Assembly: GCF_964059145.1 (NCBI RefSeq)
Contig: NZ_OZ060405.1
Location: 124,001 to 188,000 of the forward strand
Source of the DNA: Buchnera aphidicola (Protaphis terricola)
GTDB lineage: Bacteria; Pseudomonadota; Gammaproteobacteria; Enterobacterales; Enterobacteriaceae
Direction of reading: 5' to 3'
DNA: 64,000 nucleotides
Under the pieces are notes generated by a model. The model was not told where the DNA came from, made no database searches, and worked only from the letters and a program-made list of their open reading frames with translations. The translations under genes were made by a program, and so were the position numbers. Positions 1 through 10,772 of the stretch are shown one piece after another. How positions within the stretch are numbered: position 1 is the stretch's first letter; the number at the start of each line of letters is the position of its first letter.

Positions 1-1
1 A

Positions 2-2104
2 AAAATTAATTTAAAAAAAATACGTGGTTATACATCTGAAGGAATGTTATGTTCATTTTCAGAATTAGGTTTATTTAATTCTAATAATAAGATTATTGAG
101 TTTCCTGAAAAAACTCCTATAGGAGTTAATGTTAATAATTATTTTTTATTAGAAGATAATATTATTAAAGTAAATATTACACCAAATAGACCAGATGGTT
201 TAAGTATTTTAGGGATATCTCGAAATATAGCAGTTTTAAATCATTTAAATACAATTCAAGTAAAAGAAAAAAATGTTTCTGTAAATATTCCGGATAAATT
301 TCCAGTATATATTGATACAAATAGAAAATATATTAATTTTTTTGGAAGAATTATTCAAAATATTGATATTAATGCTCCAACTCCATTTTGGATGAAAAAA
401 AAATTATTTATGTGTGAAATGTTAACGGAGAATATAATAACAAATATTATTAATTATATTTTACTTGAAATTGGACAGCCTTTAAATGTAATAAATTCAG
501 ATAGAATAGATAATTATATTAAAATTAAGACAGCTAAAGATAAGGAAATTTTAATATTAAAAGATAATTCTAAAATAGTATTAGATCAAGATATTTTAAT
601 GTTTACTGATAAAACAAAAATATTATTTATTCCAGGGAATATTAATTCTTATTTATTAGACATTGATAAGGATACTAAGAATATTTTTTTAAATTCATAT
701 TTTATAGATAAAAAATTTATTTCAAAAATTATTAAAAAACTAGGTTCAAATAAAGTTCTTAATTATTATAATTATGGAATTGATATTACTTTGCAAAAAT
801 ATGCAATGGAATATGCAACAGATTTAATTCTTAAAATATGCGGTGGAAATGCTGGTCCTATTATTAAAGAAGAAAATAGTTATTATATAAATAATAGAAA
901 AAAAATTAAATTATTTCATAAGAATATTAATAAAATAATAGGATTTTTAATTGATAATAAATTAATTTCAGACATTTTATTTCGTTTAGAATATCAAGTA
1001 GAATTTAAAGAACAATATTGGAATGTTATTCCACCTTCTTGGAGGTTTGATATTTTAATAGAAGAAGATGTAATAGCTGATATACTTCGAATATATGGTT
1101 ATAACAATGTACCATTAAACTTATTAAAGGAAGATTTTAATTTAAATTTTTTTAAAAAATCAAATATTTTTCGAAAAAATTATATATTAGATCGATTATT
1201 AACTTTTCTTATTCATCGAAGTTATTATGAAATAATAACTTATCCATTTATTAATCCTATCTTACAAAATGATATTTTATCAGTAAATAATAAAGAATTG
1301 TTTATTTCTAATCCTATTTCAAAAGATTACGCTTGTATGCGTATATCATTGTGGCCAGGTCTTTTAAAAACTCTTTCTTATAATAAAAAAAACAAAAAAC
1401 AAGATAGTGTTCGCTTATTTGAACATGGTTTATGTTTTTCAATGGATAATCAAAAAAATCTTGGAGTAAATCAAGAAATGTTTTTAGGTGGAGTAATTAG
1501 TGGTTTCGATCATCAAGAAACTTGGTTTTCAAAACAAAGAAAAGTAGATTTTTATGATTTAAAAGGTGATTTAGAATCTATTTTAAATTTAATATGTGGT
1601 ATAAATAATTGGGAAATGAAAAGTGAAGAAGTAAAGGGTTTACATCCTGGACAAAGTGCAAAAATTTTTTTTAATAATAAATTTATTGGCAGCATTGGTA
1701 AAATACATCCATTTTTAGAGAAAAAACTAGATTTAAATGCTAATACTTTTTTATTTGAATTATTAATTGATAAAATTTTTAATTTAAAAAATACTGAAGA
1801 TTTTAAAGTAAAAGAATATTCTAAATTTCCTAGTAGTCGACGCGATATTTCAATATTAATATCAGAAAATATTTCATATTCTGAGATTATTCAAGTATGT
1901 AAAAATTGTTTTTTAAATAAAAAAGTAAAAATTAATTTATTTGATGTTTATTCATGTGATAAATTCTTTAATAAAAAAAGTTTAGGAATTAGTTTTATTT
2001 TTCAAGATAATAAAAAAACTTTAAAAGAAAATGAAATTAATTTAATGCTTGATTATTGTATAAAAATACTAATAAAAAAATTTAAAATTATTTTAAGGAA
2101 ATAA
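2..2104 (+). CDS. pheT: Phenylalanine--tRNA ligase beta subunit (5' end outside window)
   Basis: Beta chain of the cytoplasmic alpha2-beta2 PheRS, which charges tRNA-Phe. The frame is open from base 2, and the residues before the first in-window ATG (base 44) already match the family (KKIRGYTSEGMLCSFSELG), so the true start lies to the left. The visible 701 codons cover the end of the N-terminal tRNA-binding domain, the B3/B4 editing region, B5, the core catalytic-like domain (for example ISNPISKDYACMR) and a C-terminal FDX-ACB domain beginning near KEYSKFPSSRRDIS. E. coli PheT is 795 residues, so roughly 90 are missing here. ihfA follows after 4 bases, the same pheT-ihfA order as in E. coli. 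Confidence 0.97.
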   Translation, partial: KINLKKIRGYTSEGMLCSFSELGLFNSNNKIIEFPEKTPIGVNVNNYFLLEDNIIKVNITPNRPDGLSILGISRNIAVLNHLNTIQVKEKNVSVNIPDKFPVYIDTNRKYINFFGRIIQNIDINAPTPFWMKKKLFMCEMLTENIITNIINYILLEIGQPLNVINSDRIDNYIKIKTAKDKEILILKDNSKIVLDQDILMFTDKTKILFIPGNINSYLLDIDKDTKNIFLNSYFIDKKFISKIIKKLGSNKVLNYYNYGIDITLQKYAMEYATDLILKICGGNAGPIIKEENSYYINNRKKIKLFHKNINKIIGFLIDNKLISDILFRLEYQVEFKEQYWNVIPPSWRFDILIEEDVIADILRIYGYNNVPLNLLKEDFNLNFFKKSNIFRKNYILDRLLTFLIHRSYYEIITYPFINPILQNDILSVNNKELFISNPISKDYACMRISLWPGLLKTLSYNKKNKKQDSVRLFEHGLCFSMDNQKNLGVNQEMFLGGVISGFDHQETWFSKQRKVDFYDLKGDLESILNLICGINNWEMKSEEVKGLHPGQSAKIFFNNKFIGSIGKIHPFLEKKLDLNANTFLFELLIDKIFNLKNTEDFKVKEYSKFPSSRRDISILISENISYSEIIQVCKNCFLNKKVKINLFDVYSCDKFFNKKSLGISFIFQDNKKTLKENEINLMLDYCIKILIKKFKIILRK

Positions 2105-2108
2105 ATTT

Positions 2109-2411
2109 ATGGTATTAACAAAATCTAAAATTTCAGAAAATTTATTTGAAAAATTTAATTTAAATAAGCGTATTTCAAAAGCATTTGTATATTTTTTTTT
2201 TGAAGAAATAGTAAAATCTTTAGAAAAAGGAGAAAATGTTAAATTATCTGGTTTCGGTAACTTTAAATTAATAAACAAAAAAGAACGTCCAGGAAGAAAT
2301 CCAAAAACAGGAAAGAAAGTAATAATTTCAAAAAGACGAGTTGTTGTTTTTAAAGCAGGTCGAAAATTAAAAAATCGTATTTCAAATTGTTTTATAAAAA
2401 ATAAATATTAA
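2109..2411 (+). CDS. ihfA: Integration host factor alpha subunit
   Basis: HU/IHF-family DNA-bending protein that works as a heterodimer with IhfB in nucleoid organisation and regulation. At 100 residues it is one longer than E. coli IhfA. The family signature is clear in the middle (GENVKLSGFGNF), followed by the beta-arm with the intercalating proline region (RPGRNPKTGKKVIISKRRVV). An AAGGA ribosome-binding site overlaps the 3' end of pheT, so the two genes are probably co-transcribed and translationally coupled. The alternative, plain HU, is less likely because of the pheT context and the RNPKTG-type arm followed by the IhfA-like tail. Confidence 0.93.
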   Translation: MVLTKSKISENLFEKFNLNKRISKAFVYFFFEEIVKSLEKGENVKLSGFGNFKLINKKERPGRNPKTGKKVIISKRRVVVFKAGRKLKNRISNCFIKNKY

Positions 2412-2441
2412 TATTTATTTTATTTTTAAAGAATTAATAAC

Positions 2442-3515
2442 ATGCATATTAGTAATTTTTATTTAGAAATTCCAAAATCATTAATAGCTTTTTATCCTTC
2501 ATTAATACGTAGTAGATGTCGTTTACTTATTGTTAATGGTGATACAGGTAAAATGACTCATACTTTTTTTTTTAATATTATAAATGAAATTAATTCTGGT
2601 GATTTAATTATTTTTAATGATACAGAAGTAATTCCTGCTCGTTTATTTGGTTTAAAAGAAAGTGGAGGAAAAGTTGAAATTTTACTTGAAAAAATATTAA
2701 AAAATAATCATTTACTTGTGTATATTAAATCATCAAACCCAGTTAAAATTAATTCAAGTATTTTTTTTGGGAAAAATAATAATATTAAAGCTTCTATAAT
2801 TAATTATCAAAAACCATTTTATGAAATTAAATTTGATAATTATAAAAGTTCAATTATTAATATTTTCAATCAGTTTGGATCTATACCATTACCCCCTTAT
2901 ATTAAAAGACATAGTATAAAAATCGATGAAAAATTATATCAAACTATATATAAAAGAAATTTAGGTTCTATTGCAGCGCCTACTGCAGGTTTACATTTTG
3001 ATATTCCTTTATTACAAAAACTATCTAAAAAAGGAGTGGATATAGAATTTATTACTTTGCATATAGGTAGTGCTACATTTACACCTATTAAAACTCTTCA
3101 AATAGAAAAACATATTATGCATTCTGAATGGGTTTATATATCTTCAGAATTAATTAATAAAATTAAATTATGTAAAAAAAGAGGCGGTCGTATTATAGCT
3201 GTAGGAACTACAACATTGCGTGCTTTAGAAAGTGTATATCATTCGCATTCATGGGATAATGAAAAAAATTATTCACAAAATACTAATATATTTATATATC
3301 CTGGTTATAAACATAATGTTGTTGATGCATTAATCACTAATTTTCATTTTCCTAAATCAACGTTAATGATGTTAGTTTCTTCATTTTTAGGTCATAAAAA
3401 TACTATTAATGCATATGAAGAAGCTATTAGGAAAAAATATCGTTTTTTTAGTTATGGAGATGCAATGTATATAACATATAATAATTTAGCTCCTTATGAA
3501 AAGATAAAAAATTAA
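2442..3515 (+). CDS. queA: S-adenosylmethionine:tRNA ribosyltransferase-isomerase
   Basis: Converts preQ1-tRNA to epoxyqueuosine-tRNA using the ribosyl group of SAM, in queuosine modification of the wobble base. The protein is 357 residues against 356 in E. coli, and is collinear throughout. Diagnostic stretches are [13 protein letters not shown] near residue 60, [10 protein letters not shown] near residue 180 and [15 protein letters not shown] near residue 290, ending in [13 protein letters not shown]. It sits directly before tgt, which performs the preceding base-exchange step, as in E. coli. The ribosome-binding site is weak (AAAGAA about 8 bases upstream). Confidence 0.97.
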   Translation: MHISNFYLEIPKSLIAFYPSLIRSRCRLLIVNGDTGKMTHTFFFNIINEINSGDLIIFNDTEVIPARLFGLKESGGKVEILLEKILKNNHLLVYIKSSNPVKINSSIFFGKNNNIKASIINYQKPFYEIKFDNYKSSIINIFNQFGSIPLPPYIKRHSIKIDEKLYQTIYKRNLGSIAAPTAGLHFDIPLLQKLSKKGVDIEFITLHIGSATFTPIKTLQIEKHIMHSEWVYISSELINKIKLCKKRGGRIIAVGTTTLRALESVYHSHSWDNEKNYSQNTNIFIYPGYKHNVVDALITNFHFPKSTLMMLVSSFLGHKNTINAYEEAIRKKYRFFSYGDAMYITYNNLAPYEKIKN

Positions 3516-3528
3516 AATTTTTTATTAA

Positions 3529-4665
<1,137 letters not shown>

Positions 4666-4698
4666 ATCTATATTAATTATATATTAGGAATACAATAA

Positions 4699-5043
4699 AT
4701 GAATTTTTTAATAGAAAATGCAAATGCAGCAGTGAATCAATCAATAGAAGGTAATTCTTATTCTTTAGTTATCATGTTAGTAATTTTTTTGTTAATTTTT
4801 TATTTTATGCTTTTTCGCCCTCAACAAAAAAAAGAAAAAGAACGAAAAAACCTTATGAATAATATTTCTATAGGTGATGAAGTTATGACAAATAGTGGTT
4901 TTTTAGGCCGTGTTAAATATATTACAGAAAATGGATATATTTTATTAGAGTTAAATAAAACTAGTGAAGTTTTAATTAAAAAAGATTTTATATCTGCATT
5001 GCTTCCTAAAAATACTTTAGATTCTTTAAGAAAAATTAACTAA
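4699..5043 (+). CDS. yajC: Sec translocase accessory membrane protein YajC
   Basis: Small single-span inner-membrane protein that associates with SecDF in the Sec holotranslocon. It has 114 residues (E. coli 110). An N-terminal hydrophobic helix lies at about residues 22-38, followed by the family motif FRPQQKKEKERKN and a cytoplasmic domain with GDEVMTNSGFLGRV. An AGGA ribosome-binding site precedes the ATG. In E. coli queA-tgt-yajC continues into secD-secF. Here the next gene is glyS on the opposite strand, so secDF is not at its usual place. Confidence 0.95.
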   Translation: MNFLIENANAAVNQSIEGNSYSLVIMLVIFLLIFYFMLFRPQQKKEKERKNLMNNISIGDEVMTNSGFLGRVKYITENGYILLELNKTSEVLIKKDFISALLPKNTLDSLRKIN

Positions 5044-5081
5044 AATATTTTTAATTAGTTTAAATTTTTATTATTTTTTAT

Positions 5082-7148
5082 TTAATATAAATAAGAAAAA
5101 TCAGCGATATTAAAAAAAATTTTTTCTATTTTTTTTAATAAAATTAATCTATTATTTTTTATTTCAGGGTTGCAATCATTTATTCTGACTTTTTTAAAAA
5201 ATTCATTTACAGGATATTTAATTTTTTTAAATTCAGATAAAATTAATTCATAATTTTTTTCTTTAAATAATTTTTTTATATTGTAATTAAAAATTTTTAT
5301 TTCTTCAAAAAATTTTTTTTCTTCTTTTGTTTGTATAAGGTTAATGTTTATTTTATTGTTATTTATATTTTTATAATTATTTTTTAATATATTAGATATT
5401 CGTTTTATTGTTGTAAAAATTGATTCAGATTGTTTTGTTTTTTGAAATTTTGATAGTGCCTTAATTCTTTGATTTATATCTAAAATATCTGTAAATGTAG
5501 TATTTAATACTGATTGAATAATTTTTATATTATATCCTTTTTTTTCATAAAAAAACATTAATCTTGATTTTAAAAAAGCTATAATTTTATTATAGACTAA
5601 TATATGATTTAGTGTATTTTTATTATATTTTTTAAGACTATGCATAATTAATATATTTAAGTCTAAAGATATTTTTTGATGTAAAATAATACGTATTATA
5701 CCAATTGCAGATCTTCTTAAAGCAAATGGATCTCGATTTGATAATGGTATTTCATTAATTAAAAACATACCGGATAATGTATCAATTTTATCAATAATAG
5801 ATAATATTGAACCAAGCATAGTTGATGGTAGTTTATCTCCTGAAAAAGATGGCAAGTATTGTTCTTTAATAGATATAGCAATATTATATTTTTCTTGATT
5901 ATTTATAGCATAATACATTCCTATAATTCCTTGTAATTCTGGAAATTCACATACCATATCTGTAATTAGATCGCATTTTGATAATATTACTGCTCTTATT
6001 AAATCTTTTTTATTATTGTAAGATATTATATTAACAAGTGATTTTAATCGCATTGTTTTATCATATAAAGTTCCTAAATTTTTATAAAATAAAACATTTT
6101 TTAATAATGGAAGATAATCTAATAATTTTATTTGATTATCTTTATTTAAAAAAAATATTATATCAGCTAGTCTAGATTCCATAACTCTTTCATTATCTAA
6201 TATAACTCTTTTAGTATTTTTTAAAATAACATTAGTAGTAAATATAAAATAAGGTAGAATTTCCTTTTTATTATTATAGATTGGAAAACATTTTTGTTGT
6301 TTTTCTATAATATAAATTAAAATTTTACTAGGTATATATTTAATATATTTTTTTTTAAAGCTAGCTAAAATACTCATAGGAGATTCTACCATTGAATTTA
6401 CTTCTTCTAAAAGTAATATATTTAATTTTATATACCCATTTATCATTTTTGCAATTTTTTGTATTTCTTTTTTTATTTTTTCTTTTCGTTCATTATAATT
6501 AGCTATTATTTGATTATGTTTAAATAAAATAAGAGGATAATCTTTAGCATTATCAAGACATATTTTTTTTTCTTTATAAGCAATATGATTATGAAGTTTT
6601 TTTTGAGTTTTAAGATTAAAAATTTTATTATTAATAATTTTATTATCTAATATCATTAAAATATTTCTAATAGGTCGAAAAAATTTATTATTATTAATTT
6701 CCCATCGCATTAAATTTTTAATATTTATTTTTTTTAATGATATTTCTATTATTTTAGGAAGGAGTTTTATTATGCTTTCTTGTTTTTGTTTAATATAATA
6801 TATCAGCCATTGACCTTTTTTATTTTTTAAATAATCGGCTTGTTTTATTTGGATTCCTAAATGCTGAGCCCAAGAATTTGCAGCTTTAGTTGGTATTCCA
6901 TTTTTATCAAAAGCATCTTGTATAGAAGGTCCTTTTTTAAGAATTTTTTTTATTTTTTGATGTGTATCAATATCAAAAATTTTTAATGCTAATCTTCTAG
7001 GAGTAGCAAAAAAATCAATTTTTTTGTATTGAATATCATATGATTTTAATTCTTCTATAGTATTTTGATGAAATAAAGTAATTAATTGATATAATATTTT
7101 TGCAGGTAATTCTTCTGTTCCTATTTCAACTAAAAAAATTTTTTTCAT
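5082..7148 (-). CDS. glyS: Glycine--tRNA ligase beta subunit
   Basis: Beta chain of the bacterial heterotetrameric glycyl-tRNA synthetase, involved in tRNA-Gly binding. At 688 residues it is nearly identical in length to E. coli GlyS (689). The start FLVEIGTEELPAK is the family hallmark, and ATPRRLA follows near residue 50. The internal KCDLITDMVCEFPELQG and the NRDPFALRRSA segment are conserved. The C-terminal anticodon-binding-like domain includes PVNEFFKKVRIND. An AAGGA ribosome-binding site precedes the ATG. It lies 34 bases downstream of glyQ on the same strand, forming a glyQ-glyS operon convergent with yajC. Confidence 0.97.
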   Translation of the reverse strand: MKKIFLVEIGTEELPAKILYQLITLFHQNTIEELKSYDIQYKKIDFFATPRRLALKIFDIDTHQKIKKILKKGPSIQDAFDKNGIPTKAANSWAQHLGIQIKQADYLKNKKGQWLIYYIKQKQESIIKLLPKIIEISLKKINIKNLMRWEINNNKFFRPIRNILMILDNKIINNKIFNLKTQKKLHNHIAYKEKKICLDNAKDYPLILFKHNQIIANYNERKEKIKKEIQKIAKMINGYIKLNILLLEEVNSMVESPMSILASFKKKYIKYIPSKILIYIIEKQQKCFPIYNNKKEILPYFIFTTNVILKNTKRVILDNERVMESRLADIIFFLNKDNQIKLLDYLPLLKNVLFYKNLGTLYDKTMRLKSLVNIISYNNKKDLIRAVILSKCDLITDMVCEFPELQGIIGMYYAINNQEKYNIAISIKEQYLPSFSGDKLPSTMLGSILSIIDKIDTLSGMFLINEIPLSNRDPFALRRSAIGIIRIILHQKISLDLNILIMHSLKKYNKNTLNHILVYNKIIAFLKSRLMFFYEKKGYNIKIIQSVLNTTFTDILDINQRIKALSKFQKTKQSESIFTTIKRISNILKNNYKNINNNKININLIQTKEEKKFFEEIKIFNYNIKKLFKEKNYELILSEFKKIKYPVNEFFKKVRINDCNPEIKNNRLILLKKIEKIFFNIADFSYLY

Positions 7149-7182
7149 TAATGTTCCTTTTATATTTTATTATAAAAAAATT

Positions 7183-8061
7183 TTAATCTTTTCTTGAATC
7201 TAGATATTTTTTTGCAAGTATTTTAGTTAGTTGTCTAATTTTTAAAATATAATTTTGTCTTTCACTATTAGAGATTGATTTTCTTGCATCTAATAAGTTA
7301 AAGATATGATTAGCTTGTAATATTTTTTCATATGCAACTAATAATAATGGTTTTTTTAAATTAATTAAATATTTTGCTTCAAAAGTATATTTTTCAAAAT
7401 ATTCGAATAATAAATTAATATTTGAACATTCAAAATTGTATTTTGATTGTTCAATTTCATTTTGTATAAAAATATCACCATAAGTAATTGTATTGAATTT
7501 ATTTTTATTCCAAATTAAATCATATACATTAGATTTGTTTTGAATATGCATAGCTATTCTTTCTAGACCATATGTAATTTCTACAGTAACAGGATTACAT
7601 TCAATTCCACCAACTTGTTGAAAATAAGTAAATTGAGTAATTTCCATTCCGTTAAGCCAAACCTCCCATCCAACACCCCATGCACCTAGAGTAGGATTTT
7701 CCCAATTATCTTCTATAAAACGTATATCGTTATCTTTTTCGTTAATTCTTAGTAAATTCAGTGACTCTAAATATATATTTTGAATATTTTTTATAGGTGG
7801 TTTAATAATTACTTGAAATTGATAGTAATTTTGTAAACGATTTGGATTTTTAGCATATCTTCCGTCTGTAGGTCTACGACAACATTGAACATAAGCAGCT
7901 TTAATAGGATGATGACCAATTGTTCCAAAAAATGTTATATTATGAAAAGTACCTGCACCCATTGGTAAATCTAATGGTTCATAGATAGTGCATTCTTTTT
8001 TTATCCAATATTTTTTTAAAATTTGAATTAAATTATAAAAAGTGTTGTGATAGTTTTTCAT
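7183..8061 (-). CDS. glyQ: Glycine--tRNA ligase alpha subunit
   Basis: Catalytic class II chain of the heterotetrameric GlyRS, responsible for glycyl-adenylate formation. It has 292 residues (E. coli 303, slightly shorter at the C terminus). Recognisable stretches include [13 protein letters not shown] near residue 30, [12 protein letters not shown] with the conserved arginines near residue 60, and [20 protein letters not shown] near residue 130. The segment [12 protein letters not shown] corresponds to motif 3. The ATG has an AAAGG ribosome-binding site. It is first in the glyQ-glyS pair, with a long AT-rich spacer upstream. Confidence 0.97.
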   Translation of the reverse strand: MKNYHNTFYNLIQILKKYWIKKECTIYEPLDLPMGAGTFHNITFFGTIGHHPIKAAYVQCCRRPTDGRYAKNPNRLQNYYQFQVIIKPPIKNIQNIYLESLNLLRINEKDNDIRFIEDNWENPTLGAWGVGWEVWLNGMEITQFTYFQQVGGIECNPVTVEITYGLERIAMHIQNKSNVYDLIWNKNKFNTITYGDIFIQNEIEQSKYNFECSNINLLFEYFEKYTFEAKYLINLKKPLLLVAYEKILQANHIFNLLDARKSISNSERQNYILKIRQLTKILAKKYLDSRKD

Positions 8062-8572
8062 TTTTACCTTTATTAAAAATATGATTTGTCTATATATTAT
8101 ATATAATGCGATTTATAATCTATATATTAGAAGAAAATTATATAAAAAATTTAATATTTAAAGGTAAATATAAAATATTCTGAAAATTATTAAAAAGTTA
8201 AGTTATTATATTATAATTAAAAAATTTCTATTTTTTTAAAAGAATATAATGATATAAAAAAAAAAGAAAGAGAATTCTATTATTTGCTCAATATATAAGA
8301 CAATATATATTTAGTATAGATTTTGAAAATAAATAGTATTAAAAACGTTTTAATTTTAAAAATATAAAATAATAAAAAATATTAGTAGTATATTAGGTTT
8401 GATTTAAAATTAAAATAATTTAATTATTAATGAGTTTTTTAAAAAAATAAATATAAATATATTATTTTAATTTAATTGATTAAAATATTTTTTATCAGTA
8501 TTATATTATTAAAATATATAAATATTTAATATTTAATAAATAAAAAATTAATTTTTTAATATGGAAAGTATA
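8062..8572. other. AT-rich spacer between glyQ and nfo, no gene seen
   Basis: About 510 bases lie between the divergent glyQ (minus) and nfo (plus) starts. The stretch is almost entirely A and T, with stop codons in all frames and no tRNA-like cloverleaf or hairpin with GC content. It must hold both promoters. It may also contain the eroded remains of a lost gene, but no protein similarity is recognisable by eye. A 10-A tract occurs near 8256. Confidence 0.6.
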
Positions 8573-9412
8573 ATGAGATATATTGGTGCACATGTTAGTG
8601 CTTCAGGAGGTTTAGAAAACTCAGTAATTCGGGCGTTCCAATTAAAATCTACAGCTTTTTCGTTATTTATTAAAAATCAACTTCAATGGAATGTTGCACC
8701 TTTAAGTCAAATAAATATAAATAATTTTCGAAAAGCTTGTATTAAATATAATTTTCTTTTTGACAAAATTTTACCACATGGTAGTTATTTAATTAATTTA
8801 GGTCATCCTGATGATGATTTATTAAAAAAATCTCGTACAGCATTTATTGATGAAATTAATCGTTGTAATCAATTAGGGTTATCTTTTTTAAATTTTCATC
8901 CAGGTAGTCATTTAAAAAAAATTTCAGAAAATTCTTGTTTATTAAGAATTTCTAAATCAATTAATTTGGCTTTAGAAAAAACAAAAAATATAATACTTTT
9001 AATAGAAAATACTGCTGGACAAGGTACAAATGTTGGTTATTCTTTTGAACATTTATTTAAAATTTTAAGCAATATAGATAATAAATCAAGAATTGGAATT
9101 TGTCTTGATACTTGTCATTTATTTGCTGCAGGTTATGATTTACGAACAGAAAAAGATTGTCAAAATACTTTTGATCAGTTTTTAAATTTAATAGAATTAA
9201 AATATTTAAAAGGTTTTCATTTAAATGATTCAAAAAAAATGCTAAATAGTCGTATTGATCGACATGAAAGTTTAGGTTTAGGTTATATTGGTAAATATGT
9301 TTTTAAATGGATTCTTAGAAATAATAATTTTATTAATATTCCTATGATCTTAGAAACTAGTAATCCTAATATATGGGATAAAGAAATCGCTTGGTTAAAA
9401 TCATTGAAATAA
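8573..9412 (+). CDS. nfo: Endonuclease IV (AP endonuclease)
   Basis: Zinc-dependent AP endonuclease and 3'-diesterase of base-excision repair. The 279-residue form starting MRYIGAHVSASGG matches the E. coli start exactly (285 residues there). An in-frame ATG four codons upstream exists, but GGAAAG sits just ahead of base 8573, so I prefer the downstream start. All metal-binding motifs are visible: LPHGSYLINLGHP, NFHPGSH, IENTAGQG, CLDTCHLFAAGYD, HLNDSK, DRHESLG and the final LETSNPNIW. With ung at the right end it forms part of a minimal uracil/abasic-site repair set. Confidence 0.97.
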   Translation: MRYIGAHVSASGGLENSVIRAFQLKSTAFSLFIKNQLQWNVAPLSQININNFRKACIKYNFLFDKILPHGSYLINLGHPDDDLLKKSRTAFIDEINRCNQLGLSFLNFHPGSHLKKISENSCLLRISKSINLALEKTKNIILLIENTAGQGTNVGYSFEHLFKILSNIDNKSRIGICLDTCHLFAAGYDLRTEKDCQNTFDQFLNLIELKYLKGFHLNDSKKMLNSRIDRHESLGLGYIGKYVFKWILRNNNFINIPMILETSNPNIWDKEIAWLKSLK

Positions 9413-9454
9413 ATTTTATTTTAATATGTATTTTATTTTTAGAAGGAATATATT

Positions 9455-9739
9455 GTGTTAATTATTCATGCGGAAATTAGAAAACATAAAGGAACAAGTT
9501 TTAGTAGAAAATTACGAATAAAAAATAAATTACCAGCTATTTTATATGGTGTAAATAAAAAACCTTTATCTTTAATTCTCAATCATAATTCTGTTTTTAA
9601 TTTACAAAAAAAAATAGATTTTTATAAAGAAACATTATTATTGTTAGTTAAAGATAAAGAATATAAAGTTAAAGTACATTCAGTTCAGCGGCATGTATTT
9701 AAATTAAAATTATTACATATTGATTTTTTATATGTTTAA
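9455..9739 (+). CDS. rplY: 50S ribosomal protein L25
   Basis: Binds 5S rRNA in the large ribosomal subunit. It has 94 residues, exactly the E. coli length, the short form without the CTC extension. Family features include [13 protein letters not shown] at the N terminus, PAILYG near residue 28 and [18 protein letters not shown] at the C terminus. The start is GTG (read as Met), preceded by a good AGAAGGA ribosome-binding site about 8 bases upstream. There is no competing ATG. It is convergent with yabI. Confidence 0.95.
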   Translation: MLIIHAEIRKHKGTSFSRKLRIKNKLPAILYGVNKKPLSLILNHNSVFNLQKKIDFYKETLLLLVKDKEYKVKVHSVQRHVFKLKLLHIDFLYV

Positions 9740-9790
9740 AAATATTTTTCAGGTATACTATAATAAATATAGATTTACTATATTGAGTAA

Positions 9791-10549
9791 TTATAATATT
9801 TTTGATAATACTTTTCTAAAAATTAACATTGTAGGATGGAATTGTATTAATATTAAACCAATTAATCCAAATATTAAAAATATAAATGCTATATAACCAA
9901 TATTTTTTTGAAGAATATTCATATGATTTTTATTTTTTATATTTTTTATTTTCCACCATTTCGATGTCGACCAGATTCCAATCCAAAATAAAATAGCAAT
10001 ACTTAATAAAAACCATTTGAAATAATTATTATTAGAATCAGTAGGTATATTAATTGTAACGCCTGTAATAATTCCTGGAAAAAAATATATTGGTGGCCAT
10101 AATATACATCCTATAATGCTAGGTAATATAAAGTTTTTTAATGGTAGTTTTAGCATACCAGAAACCATAGGTATTAAAGGTCTTGTTGGGCCTATAAAAC
10201 GTCCAACTAAAATTGTTAAAAAACTATGTTTATATAATAATAATTTAGTTTTTTCAAGTATTGAATAGTGTTTTTTTAAAAAATTAAGATTATATAAACT
10301 TTTTTTAAAGTATAATCCAAGATAATATGATACCCAATCTCCTAGTAAACATCCAATTATTCCTGAAAGCCAAGCAGGATAGAAAGGTATTTTTCCATTA
10401 CCAATAAATGTACCTAATGTTGTCATCAATACTATTCCAGGAAGTAATAATCCAATTAATGCAAGAGACTCTAAAAAAGATACTATACCTACTATAAGCA
10501 TTGAATACATTAAAGAATTTATTATTAAATTTATTAACCAGTATTCCAT
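9791..10549 (-). CDS. yabI: DedA-family inner-membrane protein
   Basis: Polytopic membrane protein of the DedA/SNARE-associated family; E. coli members have been tied to envelope homeostasis and undecaprenyl-phosphate or lipid flipping. It has 252 residues (E. coli YabI 254). The N-terminal half carries FLESLALIGLLLPG, the region GCLLGDWVSYYLG, and the signature GRFIGPTRPLIPMVSGM followed by PSIIGCILWP. Two or three further hydrophobic segments follow. It lies in the block corresponding to E. coli 0-2 min, which supports yabI over other DedA paralogues. Confidence 0.92.
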   Translation of the reverse strand: MEYWLINLIINSLMYSMLIVGIVSFLESLALIGLLLPGIVLMTTLGTFIGNGKIPFYPAWLSGIIGCLLGDWVSYYLGLYFKKSLYNLNFLKKHYSILEKTKLLLYKHSFLTILVGRFIGPTRPLIPMVSGMLKLPLKNFILPSIIGCILWPPIYFFPGIITGVTINIPTDSNNNYFKWFLLSIAILFWIGIWSTSKWWKIKNIKNKNHMNILQKNIGYIAFIFLIFGLIGLILIQFHPTMLIFRKVLSKIL

Positions 10550-10772
10550 AAATATCCATTTTTAATATTAGTTTTAATTAGTTTTATTTTAATTTTATAT
10601 TATTAATTATTTTATTTTTAACTTTATACTTTATATTTTTTTTATAATAATCTCAAGAAAATGTTTTTAAAATTTTTAAAAAATATATATTTCAAATTTG
10701 AAGAATAAAAAATTCAAGATTGTACCGAAATTTATTTATATTAATTTTTTTTAAATAAAGAAGAATAAAAAA

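Noticed and set aside
9740..9790. Possible terminator between rplY and yabI
   Set aside because: Only weak A/T pairing (GTATACTATA-type) that is expected by chance in this composition; no GC-containing stem.
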